Assembly: GCA_027575765.1 (NCBI GenBank)
Contig: JANBPT010000014.1
Coordinates: 62,001-126,000 of the forward strand
DNA length: 64,000 bases
Source: Tieghemiomyces parasiticus
Taxonomy: Eukaryota; Kickxellomycota; Dimargaritomycetes; Dimargaritales; Dimargaritaceae
Direction of reading: 5' to 3'
The notes below the pieces were generated by a model that did not search any database, was not told the DNA's origin, and was given only the letters and a program-made list of their open reading frames with translations. Shown piece after piece: positions 12,435 to 26,143 of this stretch (within the stretch, counting starts at the first letter, position 1; each line of letters opens with the position of its first letter). Made by a program: the position numbers and the translations under genes.

Positions 12435-15400
12435 GGGTTGATGGTCAGTCGAGAGAGGGTAAAGAAGTGAATATGGGAAGCAAGTGCGCGTACTGAGGGG
12501 TCTAGGTAGAGCGCCATGGAAAGGGGGCCGAGCGAGACTAATGGTAGTATAAGGAAGGAGAAGAAGCTGAGGTGGAAATCATCTAGGCCCTAGACGGGGA
12601 ACATGACGCGCAAAATTGGAGGCAGGTTGTAGGTCGGGAGAAAGATATGATGCCCGTAAAACCTGCAAGGAAACGTGCCGAACAGAGTGAAAAATGAAGG
12701 CAGGGTATGTAGGAACGTAGAGGGATGGCGTCGGTATGCTAACGCCTAGTGGCGTAATAGATAGAGTGTCGAGGCAGAGTGGGTAGACTCTAGCCAAAGA
12801 TGCCCGAGGCCGAGTTCGGGAGATGCCTTTCTAGTACTTCGGACAATGGAACAGGATACTGTGGTTGTGAACAATTTAGAGCGTGACGGCGTCTTTTTAA
12901 GAGGGCTATCCTAGTGGACAGAGTGGGGGAAACCGGGCGTGATCCGAAAAGGAAGAGAGTGTGTGTGGATAAGGACAGTGGCGGGCAGCGTACGAGCGAT
13001 TCGATCAGTACCACAAAATTACAGTTATTTAAGTAACCCAGCTAACCCTATCCAGGGCAGCGCCGGAGACCACGCGTGCAAGACCGATGTCCCGGAGAGA
13101 GACGTAGGCTGAGGGGGATGATAACCTGATACACCTGCATTGGCGCTGTGGGGTCTAGAATGAAATGCCAGGGGAGTCGAGCATGGAGTAGGCGAACCTA
13201 CTAAACCAAACAAGGGGGCCTCGACCCCCCCCCACGTTGCTTCCTTCCCACCCTCTACGTACGTACCCCTACCGGGTCTGGGGAAGGTCCCAAATCGGGC
13301 ACAGGCAAAGTACATAGGCCGGAGAAATTGAAGGATATCGGCGGGGGGCGGATCTTGTGGAGGGATATCAGGTCGCTACAGTGATTGGGCTGGGGGGGCT
13401 CGAGAATGAGGGTCAAGCAACCACTTACCTGTTATTGATAACGGCGAGTGGACCGAAAGTCTGCGTGGCCCGAAGTATAAAGTACTTCTTAAGAGTAGCA
13501 CAGAAAAGGACAGCGCCAGAGGAGCTGGTGAAGCTTGGAACACGCGATGTCGTTACAGAGCCAGAGGAGACGGGGTCGGATACTACTGACGGTGCAGATC
13601 GACGGTACACAGTAAACCAGTCTCAGGGGTGAGGACCCGGACAATCGCAATTGGAAGACGACCGGGAGGCGCAGAGTACGATCGGTAAAAGGTTGTAGTG
13701 ATCGTGAAACTGGAAAATGAGGGTAGAGGTGAGTCCCATACGGAAGCTGGGCAAGCTAGGAACCGTGAAATAACTCGTCCGGTAATAGATGACGACCAGG
13801 TAGCAGGCTGGTAAAATCTAACTCTGGTTGGCTGTAAGGTGGCGGTCAAAGTGCGTGCGGCAGCAAAATGGTATACTCGAACAGGGTTAGTCAGCAACAC
13901 AGAGCATTTGGAGTTGGTGAACCGATCGATGTATACCAGATTCGGCTCGATGTCTCAGCATCAGCGGGAGGGGGAATTGAGAAAAATAACTCTGGAGATG
14001 GAGAGTGAGGTACCCGCTGGTGTCGGTCGAACGCTAGACCAAGGAACAGGAAGGGCGCGAGGGTTGCACAGTTGATTGAAGGAGGAAGGCGGGAAAATTT
14101 TGGTGAAAGGGGGATCTGGATAAAAGCCGCCCTGCACGTCGGGCCCGAGCTGTGGAGAGCCCAAAAGTACCAAATGCGGTAGGAGTGTGTGCCAGGTGAC
14201 GGATTTTGGGATCATATACAACTACAGAAAGAGAGACAGAGTGGTAGTGCACAGAACGATAGACATGTATAAAAAAGGGGGGAAAGGTCGCAATCGCGTT
14301 TGGTAATAGCAGAGTTAGGGTGGTCGGACCAGGAGACAGAGCATCAGTAGTGTAGCGTTAATCTGATTGTGAAAAAATCAGGAATGACGGATTAAACGAG
14401 CAACGGTGGGCTCGACTGGCCGCCTAAAAATTCTGAAACCCGGTTGGACACTTGTTACGAATCCAGTCCAGTCGCACCTTGGTATCAGCAGGGTCTAATC
14501 GGGCACGGCTTAGGAAACCAGTCAAAAAGAGAAGGTGAGAGAAAATGGAAGGGAGGGGGAGGCTCAACCCAAGGACAAGCGGCCATAACCCCCCCCCAAA
14601 AAAAAAAAATATTATACGCGATGAATGAAGACGGATCTACTGTGGAATAGAAAAGTAGACAGCAGTAAGAAAAGAATCAGTGGGCTTCACAGAGACCAGA
14701 AGGAAAGCTACTGCGGAAGTAACTGACTGTAAAAATAACTGACAGCCACGGCCGCCACACTTATGTGGCCTGAGAGCCAGTATATAAAAAAAAAACTCGC
14801 TCGACCGCTCGGGACATCGGACCTAGACCATGACAGCAGGCGATCGGACCCCCAATAAGTTTGCCGATCGGCCCTCCACTTGTCCCTACCCGCAGCGTTC
14901 TGCCGGTGCACAGGGTGGGTGGAGGTTGAGCGTAGCTGGTACGGCTAAGTGTGGTGTCAGGTGGCAGGAAGCAATATAGGACATTGAACTCAGGCCAGGA
15001 TGGCAAGGGACGAGGAAGGAGGAGGCCGGGCAGTGACACTGTGCCTCGGAACTGATACACTGGCAGGGCAGAGAAGCTGCAGACTGTCGAGTTCCCAAAA
15101 AAACGCTGGTTCTAAAGACTAGAAAGGTGTGTGGGATGGCGAGGGCCGAGCCGCAGGAGGCATATTGCCCATGTGGTTGAAAGGACGACACACACACCCC
15201 CGTGTGCTGCAAAAAACTAATACCATGCCTCTCCATACTCGTAGATCGCCATCAGGTATAAACTGGTTGGGGGTCTGTGAGCAGAACTTTGTCGCCGTCC
15301 CCTACGGATACGATGCGTAAAGTATGATGTAACAGAGCCAAACAGTATAGGCAGGAGTGTGAAGGGGATGAAAGCCGTCCGGTGCATAGATAAGATGGCC

Positions 15401-18116
15401 ACTCGCAGTCCACCGTCTGTTCGACGGCCACGCACCCAAGGATACCCGGGTCGGACCAGTGCGCCGTTAAATGATAATCCTAGGAGCTAGCATCTGAAAA
15501 ACTTATGGCCATCGACGAGTAAGTAACCGAATAAGGCGGGCGACTTACCTGACAAACCACGACGCTACTGGCTCAAAGGGCCGGTAGGAGACCAAGTCGG
15601 GAGACGGGGTCCAAAATGGGTTACTGGCGAAAGCCGGCGAAAGGAAATGCGGGAGAAGTACTGGTGATCGGGGCCGGCGATTTTGTCTATCTCGGTATCG
15701 GAATAATTCAAGGTGGAGTCCCCGTTTAGAACTGTGAATATGTATAAGAAGGCGCTAAGAAGGGCTTGGAAGAAAGGGAGAGATGGCGCGGCGAATCTAT
15801 GTGATTGGATCGGCGTGGCAGCGGGCTCGCTCGGGACGCTAAATTCAGTCGGACGGTCCAGCGGCGCCGCTGATTGGCGGATATGCTGAGAGACGGACAA
15901 TTGGGCAATCGGCGGTCGGTGCCAGCCAAAGATAGTGATGCCGCTGAGCCTTCGGAATATCAGCGTCGGGCGGGGTCCCGAGGATTGGTGCGGCGCTCGG
16001 ATGCGGATACAGCAGTGAATAAAATGTGGACTAGGTCAGAGAAATTACTGCTTATAGCTCCGGGTGTCGGTAGATTCGTCAGTGAGGATGGCTCAATTCT
16101 CCTAATAGATAATCGTGGGCTTAGAGCAGCTCAGCGTGAATGAAACACCAGCTGGTATAGCAATGTGGCGTTGATACTCAAGCAGGAATGCTGATCTGAA
16201 GTGGAAAAAAAGAAAAGAAAGGGTCACTGAGCCGAGTCGTGAATTAAGGAGTGAAACAGCCAAAAGAGAGGGTAATGGGATACCCCAGGAAAAAGTACCC
16301 ACGCCCCGGAATGAGTAAACGGGGAAAGTGACTGGACAATGGTCAGATAGGAGTGACAGTACAAGGGGGGAAAAAGAACAAGGCAGCTGTGAAGCTAGCA
16401 AGTTTAGGCGACGTCTAGACGAGTGGGCGGGAAAGCCTGTAGTGAGGCATGTTGGTGACTGGGTGTGATGTCCAGATAAACAAAAGGATGATGTGCGGCG
16501 CAGTTCACGCAGGATGGCGCACCTTCAGACGGAGGAACTAGCGTATAAACGGAAGTGATCAGACGACGTGGAGGCGGTGGGAGGGAGTTCACCAGACAAG
16601 TCGGGGAGAGAGGTCGCGTGGCCGGTGGTTGAGACGAACGAATGCGCCAGGAGTGGAAGAGTTAGGGGGCTGGTAAGACCGCTGGGTAAAACAAAAGGAT
16701 GTAACAAGGAACGGGCCGCTGTGCGTGACGAGCGATTATTCAATTGGTGCTATACAAAGAGTCAAAAGTGCTGAGACAGGTAATGGTAGTGTGCAGTAAG
16801 AACTATGACGACGAGATGTCAAGGTCAGACCCACCTGAGGCAGTATGGTGGATGACTCTGAAGTACAAATCCCTATCTGTCTGAGAGAAAAGTTGGGAGA
16901 AAAGTGTAGCTAGTGACGGGTGTGGGGAGTGATTATGAGAGAAGGTAAATGCTGAGGTGTGTGCGAGTTGCCAGGGCCACGTTGAGGACTTTGATGGCTT
17001 GCGATCAAGAATGTTGGGATATGTGAGGGACGGGCGCGGTGGGAAGTATTTATAAGCACCCAAGGTTGCCAGTCGGCCAATGAAATGCAAAATGTAAATA
17101 CGGGAGCAGGGGAGGTGGGGTGACGAAGACAGGGGAGGGGGGGGGCAGTCCTGTAGGCAACCAGAAAATGGGGTGTGTGTTCAGAGGGTGTGGTAGAAGA
17201 AAGAGGGAAGGGTGTACTGCACGGGTCTCCTCTTTCGAATAGGTAGACAGTGGTGGGCCAAGTGTGCTGCCGGGAGGGGTGGGGCCCCTCTTGTTTGGAG
17301 GGATGACCTATAAAGGAGTAGGGTTGGAGTAGGGTAGACTAGGGGGGACGATGCAGCGTATGTATTCGATCGAGAATGGGCTGGGGCTGGGGCAGGTACA
17401 GCAAAGTGGGTGCCCGTAGAGGAAGGGCAAGTGCGGGCAACAATGAGGAGAACAAGGGCAAAACACGGTGGTATTAATGGTGATGGGTACAGGGGGTGGG
17501 GTAGACTGAAAATTAAAAGCCACACAGCCCTCCACCAGTTGGACAAAGGAATGAGAAGAAATCCGTATAGAAGGAAAGGTGACCGGGATAAGGAAGTGGA
17601 GGCGGAGGAAAACCCCTTGACCCCAAACTGAAGACGGGCGGCAGGATCGTCAGCAGGCTGAGCGTGATGGCGGCGGGAGGCAGGCTCCAATAACTCGGGT
17701 ATAGCCTTCCGTATGGCAATGGTACAGCCGGCGGCTAGCTGAGGGACTGGAGGCCAAAGAGACCTGGTAGAGAGAGAGGGGGAGGAAGTAGGAGAGGCGG
17801 ATGCGGTTAGAGAGCCGGACACCCATATAGCGACACCAATGCCGCGTCCACCACGCGGCGCATGGTTGACCCCTCCACTTGCCTGTGTTACCGACATGGC
17901 CCTTCGGCGCCACCTTCCCTGTGCCTTCCCGACCAACCCGTACGGTCGGACTCGACGTCACTCCAGTTGGTAAAAGTGGCGTTGAAGAGGGAGGGGAAGT
18001 GTGGGGTCAAGGTAATACGGTACAACGTCAATAACAATGGCAAGGAGGGGACAAGAGCCGGGAGGACCTGCAAGCCGGGGACATGGAGGGTGAGAAGGCT
18101 GGGGGAGGGATGGGGG

Positions 18117-18129
18117 AGAGAGAGAGAGA
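18117..18129 (+). repeat. AG dinucleotide microsatellite
   Basis: Short perfect AG run at the end of a purine-rich stretch; no associated gene. Confidence 0.6.
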
Positions 18130-19643
18130 ATTATGTGAGTAGGTGCCACCGAGGCCATGCTGCCCTCCGTTAAACTGGTTTATATCTGCGGGTCGAGCAA
18201 CATTGGCCCTGCGCGTTTAAGCGGGTGGACAAAATCCTCAGCTTGGCGCGGTAAAGATGTCCCTAGCGCACAAGTTCTTGGCAGCGTCAAGCAATAATAA
18301 ACGTCTTTTTTAGGTAAGCTTACCTATGGGGAGTGAAGATGAAGGCTAACCCTGGCCCCGTCTCAACTGGGATGAAGGTGAAGGAATGAGAGTTCACGGT
18401 ACGGCCGGCATGACCAGCGGGTATTACCCCTGGATAGCCAGCTTGGCGAGCGGGCCGAGCGCCCGACCCCTCCCTTACACCCCTCGGTCACCGCCCTTAC
18501 GTTTGTTTTACCGCGTTTCCCTGATCGGTGCGACCTTCCTGTGGTGGCACAGCTCCGGCCCTTGCAAGTCCCTCTGTCGCCCACCGGACCAATCAAGCCG
18601 ACCGCCTATCCCCCCCCCTCTACATAGCAAGGGTGTCGGTAAGTGCGGGTTTGTGCCACTCTTCCCACTATTTTGAGGAGGCTTCATAGCATGTGCTTCT
18701 TGAGTTAGCTGCGCAGCTCGTCCAGTCGTGCAGAGGAGGTATGGTGGCGACGTTGGGGTGCGCTAAATAATGTGGGGGTGGCTGCAAATTCGTTTAACCT
18801 AGCCAGGTACCGTCTACTGGCCCGATCCGGAAACAGCGCTGGTAGTAACTTTGGACGGTATTACCTGTCCCTTCAACCCCCTCACTCACCTTCGGAACCT
18901 TGGGTATCCGCCGGCCCACCATCAACGCCCGAGCGTACCGGATCCACCTGATGCACCCGTACCTCGTGAACAATGATCCGATAGGTACCACTCAGAGGTT
19001 TGTAGTGGGGAAGGGAGGGTGGTGAGTTGGCAGCTGAGAACAACAGTGACAACCAAAGGTTGGGTTGCAGCAGGCTACATCCGCCGGCGGTCTGCGCGCA
19101 CCGAGGGTTAGCCGTCGTGGGGTCAGTTAGAGGCGTAAGTGCTAATGGGAAGAGGCCCTAGTCAACCGACCCAAACAACCGGCGTCGGGTATGGGTTTCT
19201 TCTAGGGACAAAAACTCCTATGAGTCTGTGACGGGGCTGCATCCGTCCCCCTCCCTCCCTCTCTCTCTCTTTCTTTCTGCGAGTTACCCGTCTTTACCTG
19301 CTTGATATACCTGGACAGAAATGACATGGGGAAAGGTTGTCTTCCTGGAGGGAACAATCGTACCTTGTGGTTAGCATGGTGAGGAAGCGGACAGCTAGGG
19401 ATGGATGGGAGCTATCGGTTGGAGCGCACAAGATGAACATGGAGGAGACGGATGGAAAGCGGCGAAGAAGCGGACTGTAAAAAAGAGCGCGCATACGTGA
19501 TATACTTAGGCAGGGGGTTGGCAGCATGATTGACATGTTAGACGTCAGCTGAGAGCCGGCAGCAGCGGTATGGACCTGTGGTTCCTTCCCTCGTTCAAAT
19601 CGGGGTCCTGGTGGGTAGCCGTAAAGCCTTAACGACCCACCGA

Positions 19644-19810
19644 TGCCATTTGCAGGCTACGGCCCCGCAGTGGTCTCGGCCGACCTCAGTGTAACCCTCT
19701 CCATCCCCCTGTTCGCTATCAACTCACTGCGCTCCCTTAGCGGCCTTGATCTGTTCTCCAACACGTTTGTGCTGTCTCGCACTCCCCGCATCAGTCGCAA
19801 CCCCCATTAG
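19644..19810 (+). CDS. Possible small ORF or exon, 55 codons
   Basis: An ATG in CCGATGCC context opens MPFAGYGPAVVSADLSV and ends TPRISRNPH before TAG. Codon choice is GC-rich at third positions like the real genes here, and the middle is fairly hydrophobic. An in-frame TTTGCAG acceptor-like site sits right after the ATG, so this could be a terminal exon instead. No family is recognised, and chance openness in C-rich DNA is a serious alternative. Confidence 0.15.
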
Positions 19811-21325
19811 CGGCCCGAGCCCATCCGGACTCAGAGTGACACATGTCCCACGCCGTACTTGCCATCCGCCGACCACGTCGTTCGCCATAGGGCCGACGGT
19901 AGTCCCCTTGAGCCACCGGTACGCTCGGGCGATCGGAGTGTTCCGATACTAGCATCACCAGTCAGCCTGACCATCCACCGCCCCGCCCGTACGGTTATCA
20001 TCCAAGCCCCTTCCTTACTCGCACGTCTCACATGCCGGTCACCCACCTCATCCTGCACGCCAACGGTAGCCCAATGGCTTATTTCTCAGGCATAGAAGCG
20101 GCCAACCCACCTGGGCCTGAACCAAAAAATAAACTAAAAGCAGTAGCGGAACGCTTCTATGGGTCTGATAGTGAGGCGAGAACGAGACACGGGTAAGTTT
20201 AGGGCTGGCAGTCACTATGCAGGCCAGTCTGAATAGCGTGTCGATTACTGCTGCATGACGCCACGGCGTTAGACGATGGGCGGAAGGAAGATGGAGGAGG
20301 AGGAGGTTGCTCGTCGATATCGAATAAACACTGGAGTTTGTCGATAGTGGAGAGATTGGGCCTGTCCTGGTGGCGTAGATGAGCGTGCGAGTGACGACGG
20401 GTGAGAATATTCCAAAGGCGGCCTGCCTAAAATAGCCTGGCCAGCCAAACGAAATATCACGGACGAGTGAGAGTAGAGAAAAAGACTGTGGTATTGGTAA
20501 TATACGCTGCCCCTCCCCGCCAGCTTGTCGCAATATTAAGGGAGACCTACACCTGCTCCCCACAACAAGCAGTGGTGTTATGGGTGGGCCATTGGAATGG
20601 CGCAGGTGGGGGTGGGGTGGAAGTTGTAGGGTTGGGCATGCGGCCCCCATAACGACGCAAGTGACGGTTCAGAAGGACTGGCGTGGCATCGCCGTGCCCT
20701 CCGGCACCCGTAGGACATGTCTTCTTGGGGACACAGTTGTCGTTCGGTAAATTTACCGTCCTACCCGTCTGGCTACTGCTTCCCAACGGTCAGCATATAA
20801 TCCCGGATTGTTCTTTAATTCCAGCTCCTATGTTCTTAATTATCCCTTAGGCAAGTTAGATACCATATGAACTGGTTGATAACGAGGGAGGGAGTAGTGA
20901 GAAGGGTCTGTGAACGAGCATCTGGGCACCTATGACCATTAAAATCGCCGCTTCAGTGCACCAAGTCACAAAAGATAATAATAATTAGCTGCACCTCCTG
21001 ATTCAGTTCGGCTGACAGCGCCTGCCCCTCCTTCCCCCCTGGCTCGGCTTCGGGGCCGAGAGTCCGCCAACTTTAAGTACCCATCCTTGCCAAAATGGGC
21101 ACGGGCTTTAATCAGTACGCCGCCGCCGGTCTCCTCTCTCCTCCAACCCTTATGTGCAGCATGACTGACGGTAGCCCCATCCCTACACATAACGTTTTTC
21201 GGTATAATTGCTATTTTTTACTCATACCCACCACACTTGCACAAGGTGGGCTGCTGTGGTCAGTTAGGGGAGTCGAGAACGTTAGGGGGGAGCCAGTACA
21301 GGATGAGAAGAGACGGAGGGTATGA

Positions 21326-21602
21326 TGAGGTGTTTGTACTTCTCCGACCCAACGACAATAACGATCGGCATCCTACCGTTGTGGTTATCCGACAGGTAGA
21401 GTACCCCGTCGCGATCCCCATCGCCCAATCTCGATACGGTGCCAGTGTACGGGCTCGACCTATCACCAGCCCGCTGGCCCTCCCCTTCATTCTCGCTGAG
21501 GCGTTTGGGTTGGGTCTGCCGACCGCAGGATATCGGATGGATAGGCCCAAAACCCCGATTTTCGGTCAGGATGGAAAATTGAAGACCGACTTGTCCTCAT
21601 AA
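21326..21602 (+). CDS. Possible exon of unknown gene
   Basis: The open frame contains YDEVFVLLRPNDNNDRH, YPVAIPIAQSRYGASV and ALPFILAEAFGLGLPTAGYR and ends KLKTDLSS before TAA. Amino-acid composition looks protein-like rather than Pro/Arg noise. The longer frame back to 21237 starts at a non-ATG codon, so if real this is an internal or terminal exon. No family is recognised and no neighbouring exon could be joined. Confidence 0.2.
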
Positions 21603-24600
21603 AACAGCCATCTGGGTGACGATCCTAATTGCAACATGATTGCGACTGATATTAACGAACGAATTCCATTGCGGGCTAGCCCGGGTCGGCCTAGATAACC
21701 TACAGAGTCAGCGGGGGCCGGGTAGTGTGAATAGGCGGATATATTCGCTTGCGCATGGAAGGTGTCAGGTTGGCCTATAGTTATGCAGAGCGGTTACGGT
21801 GTCGTATACCAGTAGACCGGTCGTAATCCCTCCAGCCTTTCCGACGGCTCGCTAGCACACTCTACTCATCGCCCTCACCAACTACCAGACACCTCCCACC
21901 TAGACGGGCTATTTACATTGCACCCCACACCGGCCACCAGGCGTAAGCGGTATCTGGTATACTATGGCGTGCTGATTATGACGGGTAGAGCGGGTGGCGG
22001 AACGGCTGAAATATCACCCGGCCAACTGTATCTCTCGTAGGGCCTCACACGTGTACTATTGGCCCGTTTACTCGCCCTACCGACTCCTCGCCACGCGGTT
22101 TCTAGCCACCCTGCGTGCTTTATGCAAGTTTACCGGACTCCAATGGTCAGTATATCGTGCGAGGGCTTACGATTATCTGGTGTTCCCGGAGAGCATAGTT
22201 GAGGGAGATGCACAAGTCCCTGACCTGACCCCATGCAGCTAAAGCAACCCCAGAGCTGCCCATCTCAACTGGTAATCCGGGGTTCTGTCTTACTTCTTGC
22301 TCTGGCTTCTACCCTCCCCTGCCTGCATCCTGCACGCATCGATTTTTGCATCTACTGGGCAGGTTAATTGCATTGGAGACAATCCACAACAATGGGAAGG
22401 AATGTGTGATTGGTCTATACAGACGCGGGAACGGCCTAGCGTATCTGCCTAATGATCGGTAAGCTTGTCTGAGTAAATCAGACAGGGCTCTGCCTTTCAC
22501 TTGCATCGGCCATCTGTCCCTAGCCCCAGCTTTTTTCCCTCGCCCCTGATGCCCCTCGGCCAACTACCCTATGAGCCTGACCCGGAACAGCTCCTCTGTA
22601 CCCGCTGGCCACATAATAAACCCACGTCGTCGTTGGTGCGGCTGTCCATAGTTGCACCACCCTTATTACTTTGAGCCCAAGCTCCTACATACGGAATACA
22701 CTAAAGTGTTCCGCCGTCGTGTTTGACCAAGGGCGTGAAAGTTAAACTTAAGGGGTACTACGTCGGCGTTCACGGGGGTGGAGGTTTCCCGCCACCTTAT
22801 GACAAAAAAATAACACGATATAGCACCATTGAGTTAAGAGGCTGATAATTCCCAACCAATTGATTCGACACCTTGAGCTCACGGCTATGTAGACCCCCCC
22901 CCAGTACACACATATAACATAAAAAAAATTCTCATGCGAGCGCCTCTCGCCATTACCATTACCTGTACTAGGTTGTCGACTGACCCAGCTGTCAAATCTG
23001 TAATAGACCAACAATATCCACACCACAGTAATGATAATCGCTCTCCCGGTGTTTATCCAGCGGGTTCCGCCCTCCATCGATTGACAGCGCTATAATGTTG
23101 TCTAGGTCTGAGTGACAGATCCCCAACGGGTCACATAGGATACCGGTTTGAGGACTGCAGTGATTACCTACGTTCCCCTTTTTACCGAATGGACCCCTCA
23201 CTGATATATTCCGAGATGAAGGGGAGGTGGTACAGAAAACGGGGGTAGATAGAAAACAAGGGTGTATGTGTATCGGTAAACTAGAATGCGAAAATTAGGG
23301 AGGGTCGACTTCCAGAGCGGAGGCCTCAGCAGGGGCTCCTTTCGAGGTTGTAAAGGACGCGTGAAGTCTCCCGGTTTAGCTCTTGCTGGCCAGGCCAGGT
23401 ATTGGTGCCGGTTCTGCATGTACCTTGCCCGACCATCACCCCATGGTTGATAATGTAGGGGAGCATGGAAAGGGGTGAATGAGAGACAGTGTAGGCGGAA
23501 GAGACGCCAGGTCTTTTCGCAATTGACTGACGTTCTTCACGGGGCGGGAGGGAGGGCGAGGTGGCCGTGTGGGGGTCGGGAGAACGGAAGTGGGGCATGA
23601 CTACCATATCTCACTTCCCAGGAACGGTAACAAAAGCTGACATCCTGGTAACTGAGAGAGCTCTGTGTTGAAGCTGGCGATTCCTCCTTCATTGTTTTAT
23701 TCTTTTCTAAAACTGATCGTATCAAAAGAGCCATTCACCTTATCACCACCCAGCCTCCCCTCACCTCTTGGTCCCAGCCAACTATTCACACTCCGCTCGT
23801 GGGCGCGGACCAAGTAGGTCAGGTCGATGTCGAGTGATAAGCTACGATGGTCGGACCGATGAGGCCGCACTGCGGCCGATATAGTCCCGATTTAGAGCTG
23901 GAAGGCATGCGTCAATGGGCGGAAGTTACAAGTTGGCGTCGGAGTGAGCGAGCGTCGAGTGTAACGCTTCTCCTTATCCAGCCACTCTACTCCATACGTC
24001 ACGCACTGCATGGGTTCATAGCGAGCGGGAAAATGTAATGCAGCTTGGCATTGAGGTCTCATGATTCTAATCAGAGACAGTCATATTAACATGTATAGGT
24101 TATGCATAAAAATGACGGCGTCAAAAGAGGAAGGATGGTAAATGTTGGTCTTTGCAAAGGCAGGGGGGAGGGAGTGGATGGTGAGAATACCCTAAATGAG
24201 CGTTGGAAAGCGGGGAGGGGGGTCAACGATACTGGATATTATTGTCTCCGGTGGGGCGAGGCGGTAGAGGGGTGAGATTTTGGCCAAGTGGCCGGGTTCC
24301 ATGAGTTTTCTGGGCAGGGTGGTCGAAGAGAGAGCAGGGGGGGGGTCAATGCGACCTATTTTCATTGACTTGGCTGTCGCGTAAAGGCGTTGTATTAGGA
24401 TCTAGATGCGTACCCCTAGACCCGAGTTTAGCACGGTGTTTCCGTTTAGACCAAGGGTGACGCGGGATATGTGCCACCCAAGCTAGTGCTGGCGAAGTGC
24501 CTAAATGATCTAAGCGGCGAAGGAGGAATAGGACCTGACCTTGCAGCTAGCACCATCCCCCCATGTGAGTGCTGTGGAGAAAACCCCGGTCACCAAGTTA

Positions 24601-26010
24601 GCCTCCTAGATTCAGCTAATCGCACCAACTAACATGAATGCTGTATGGTCCTTGGGAATCCTACGCTGTGAGGTTTGCACTAGTGTGGCCTTGCCACCCA
24701 AGGGTTGTGGTCGAGTGGAATTGACACAAAGGAAGGAGGGCAGATAGTTGTCTGGCTTGGAAAAGAATAAGCCAAACCCAAAAAAATATAGTGAAAGGAC
24801 ATGTCGGATGGCGTCACACCAGATGTGGAAGGGACGATTGTGACAGCGGCGGCCATCTGGTCCAACACAGTGCCAATGTGAGGTATTACCAGTTAGGGGT
24901 GATATCTAATCATGCCAGTTTAGCCACTTTACTTGGCAGCAGAATGTTGTGAATCATCTCATGTCCAATCCCTCCGCCACCGCCGGTGAATTCCTACTGT
25001 ACCCTGGTAGAGGTGAAGGATGACAGGTTAATTCATACAGGGTAACCGGGTGGTGGCTGTGAAAGTGTAGATTGGCTGCAGACATTGTCCGATCATTGTT
25101 AGTACCTACCCATGATCGAGGGTCACCACCCCGCATTGCCCATCTCCCCCCTTTCGTCCCCTCCCCTCTTTTTATCGCCATGGCTTGACGTATACTATGT
25201 CATTAAACCCGCATGGCTACAGCTGCATCTCAGTTCCAGGTCATTTTTCAGCCACCATAGCCCCCCCTTTCAAAAAAAGAGCGATGAAGAGGCGCATGGC
25301 TAATACATGAGGCCATGCGGTACCAGGGTCTTGTGCTGCAGATCCCAACGATGAAGATCCGCGGCATGATCGAGGGCCCTTGCGCCATTCAGTACATCTA
25401 GGGCTAAAAGGGCGTTCGCATTCGTCTAGAGAACCTTCGAGAGTTCTATATTAGCTACTTAGGAAGTGATAGTCCAAAACTGTATTTTTGAGACAATTCC
25501 CCTGGGCGGAGTGTTTACTTCCTCCTGAATGCTTGGTACGTTGGGAGAAGGAGGAGGTGGATAAACAGTGGCCTCTGTTTCTATATCGTAACGCTCTAAA
25601 CCGACCAATAGCCCACCAATGCCGTATGATGTTCGTAAATACCGTCACATTATGGAATCTGTGCGCGCCAAGCCACTTAAACTACCAGTTTACCTGAAAT
25701 GGGATGTCCGACGTCAGGTATTCGAAGACGAGGGGAGGAACTGGAGTGGTCAGGCTGCCCCCGCATGGCTCTCGCGACCAGGGTGGCCTGATGAGTCGGA
25801 TGATATGCCAGTGCCAGTGAATTGGAGGAAAACGTACTAAGTACGTTGAAGTGATTCGGCAAGGGGTATTAGTCTCTCCGCGCCATGGCGTGCTAATAAG
25901 GTTACATGAGCTTTGCTTGCCCCCGGATACTATGCCACGCTCCGCAAGCATAAGTGTCTATGGCAAGTGAACGTCAACCCAGTGTTGGATCAATAACTGC
26001 GACAAATCAG

Positions 26011-26143
26011 CCCTGCGCTTGTCGATGGGGGCACCGCGGGAGGTCAGGTCGATGTAACGGATCAGGTCCAGGCCATGGCCAAGGCGCGCGCGGAAGCAGC
26101 ACCGTTTGTGCAACGAACTATCCCACCGCCACCTATGTACTAG
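26011..26143 (+). CDS. Possible terminal exon of unknown gene
   Basis: After an ACAAATCAG acceptor-like site the frame reads PALVDGGTAGGQVDVTDQV, then AMAKARAEAAPFVQ and RTIPPPPMY before TAG. An in-frame stop lies just upstream at 25994-25996, so it would need a spliced 5' part. The helical Ala/Lys/Glu segment followed by a proline-rich end looks protein-like, but no family is recognised. Confidence 0.2.

Noticed and set aside
17181..17936. 251-codon open frame on the minus strand
   Set aside because: It starts at TTG, is rich in Pro, Ser, Leu and Arg in a C-rich tract, has no family similarity, and overlapping frames on both strands are also open; probably chance.
19589..19612. tRNA-like T arm (CCTCG TTCAAAT CGGGG)
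   Set aside because: No matching acceptor, D or anticodon stems at the right distance upstream.
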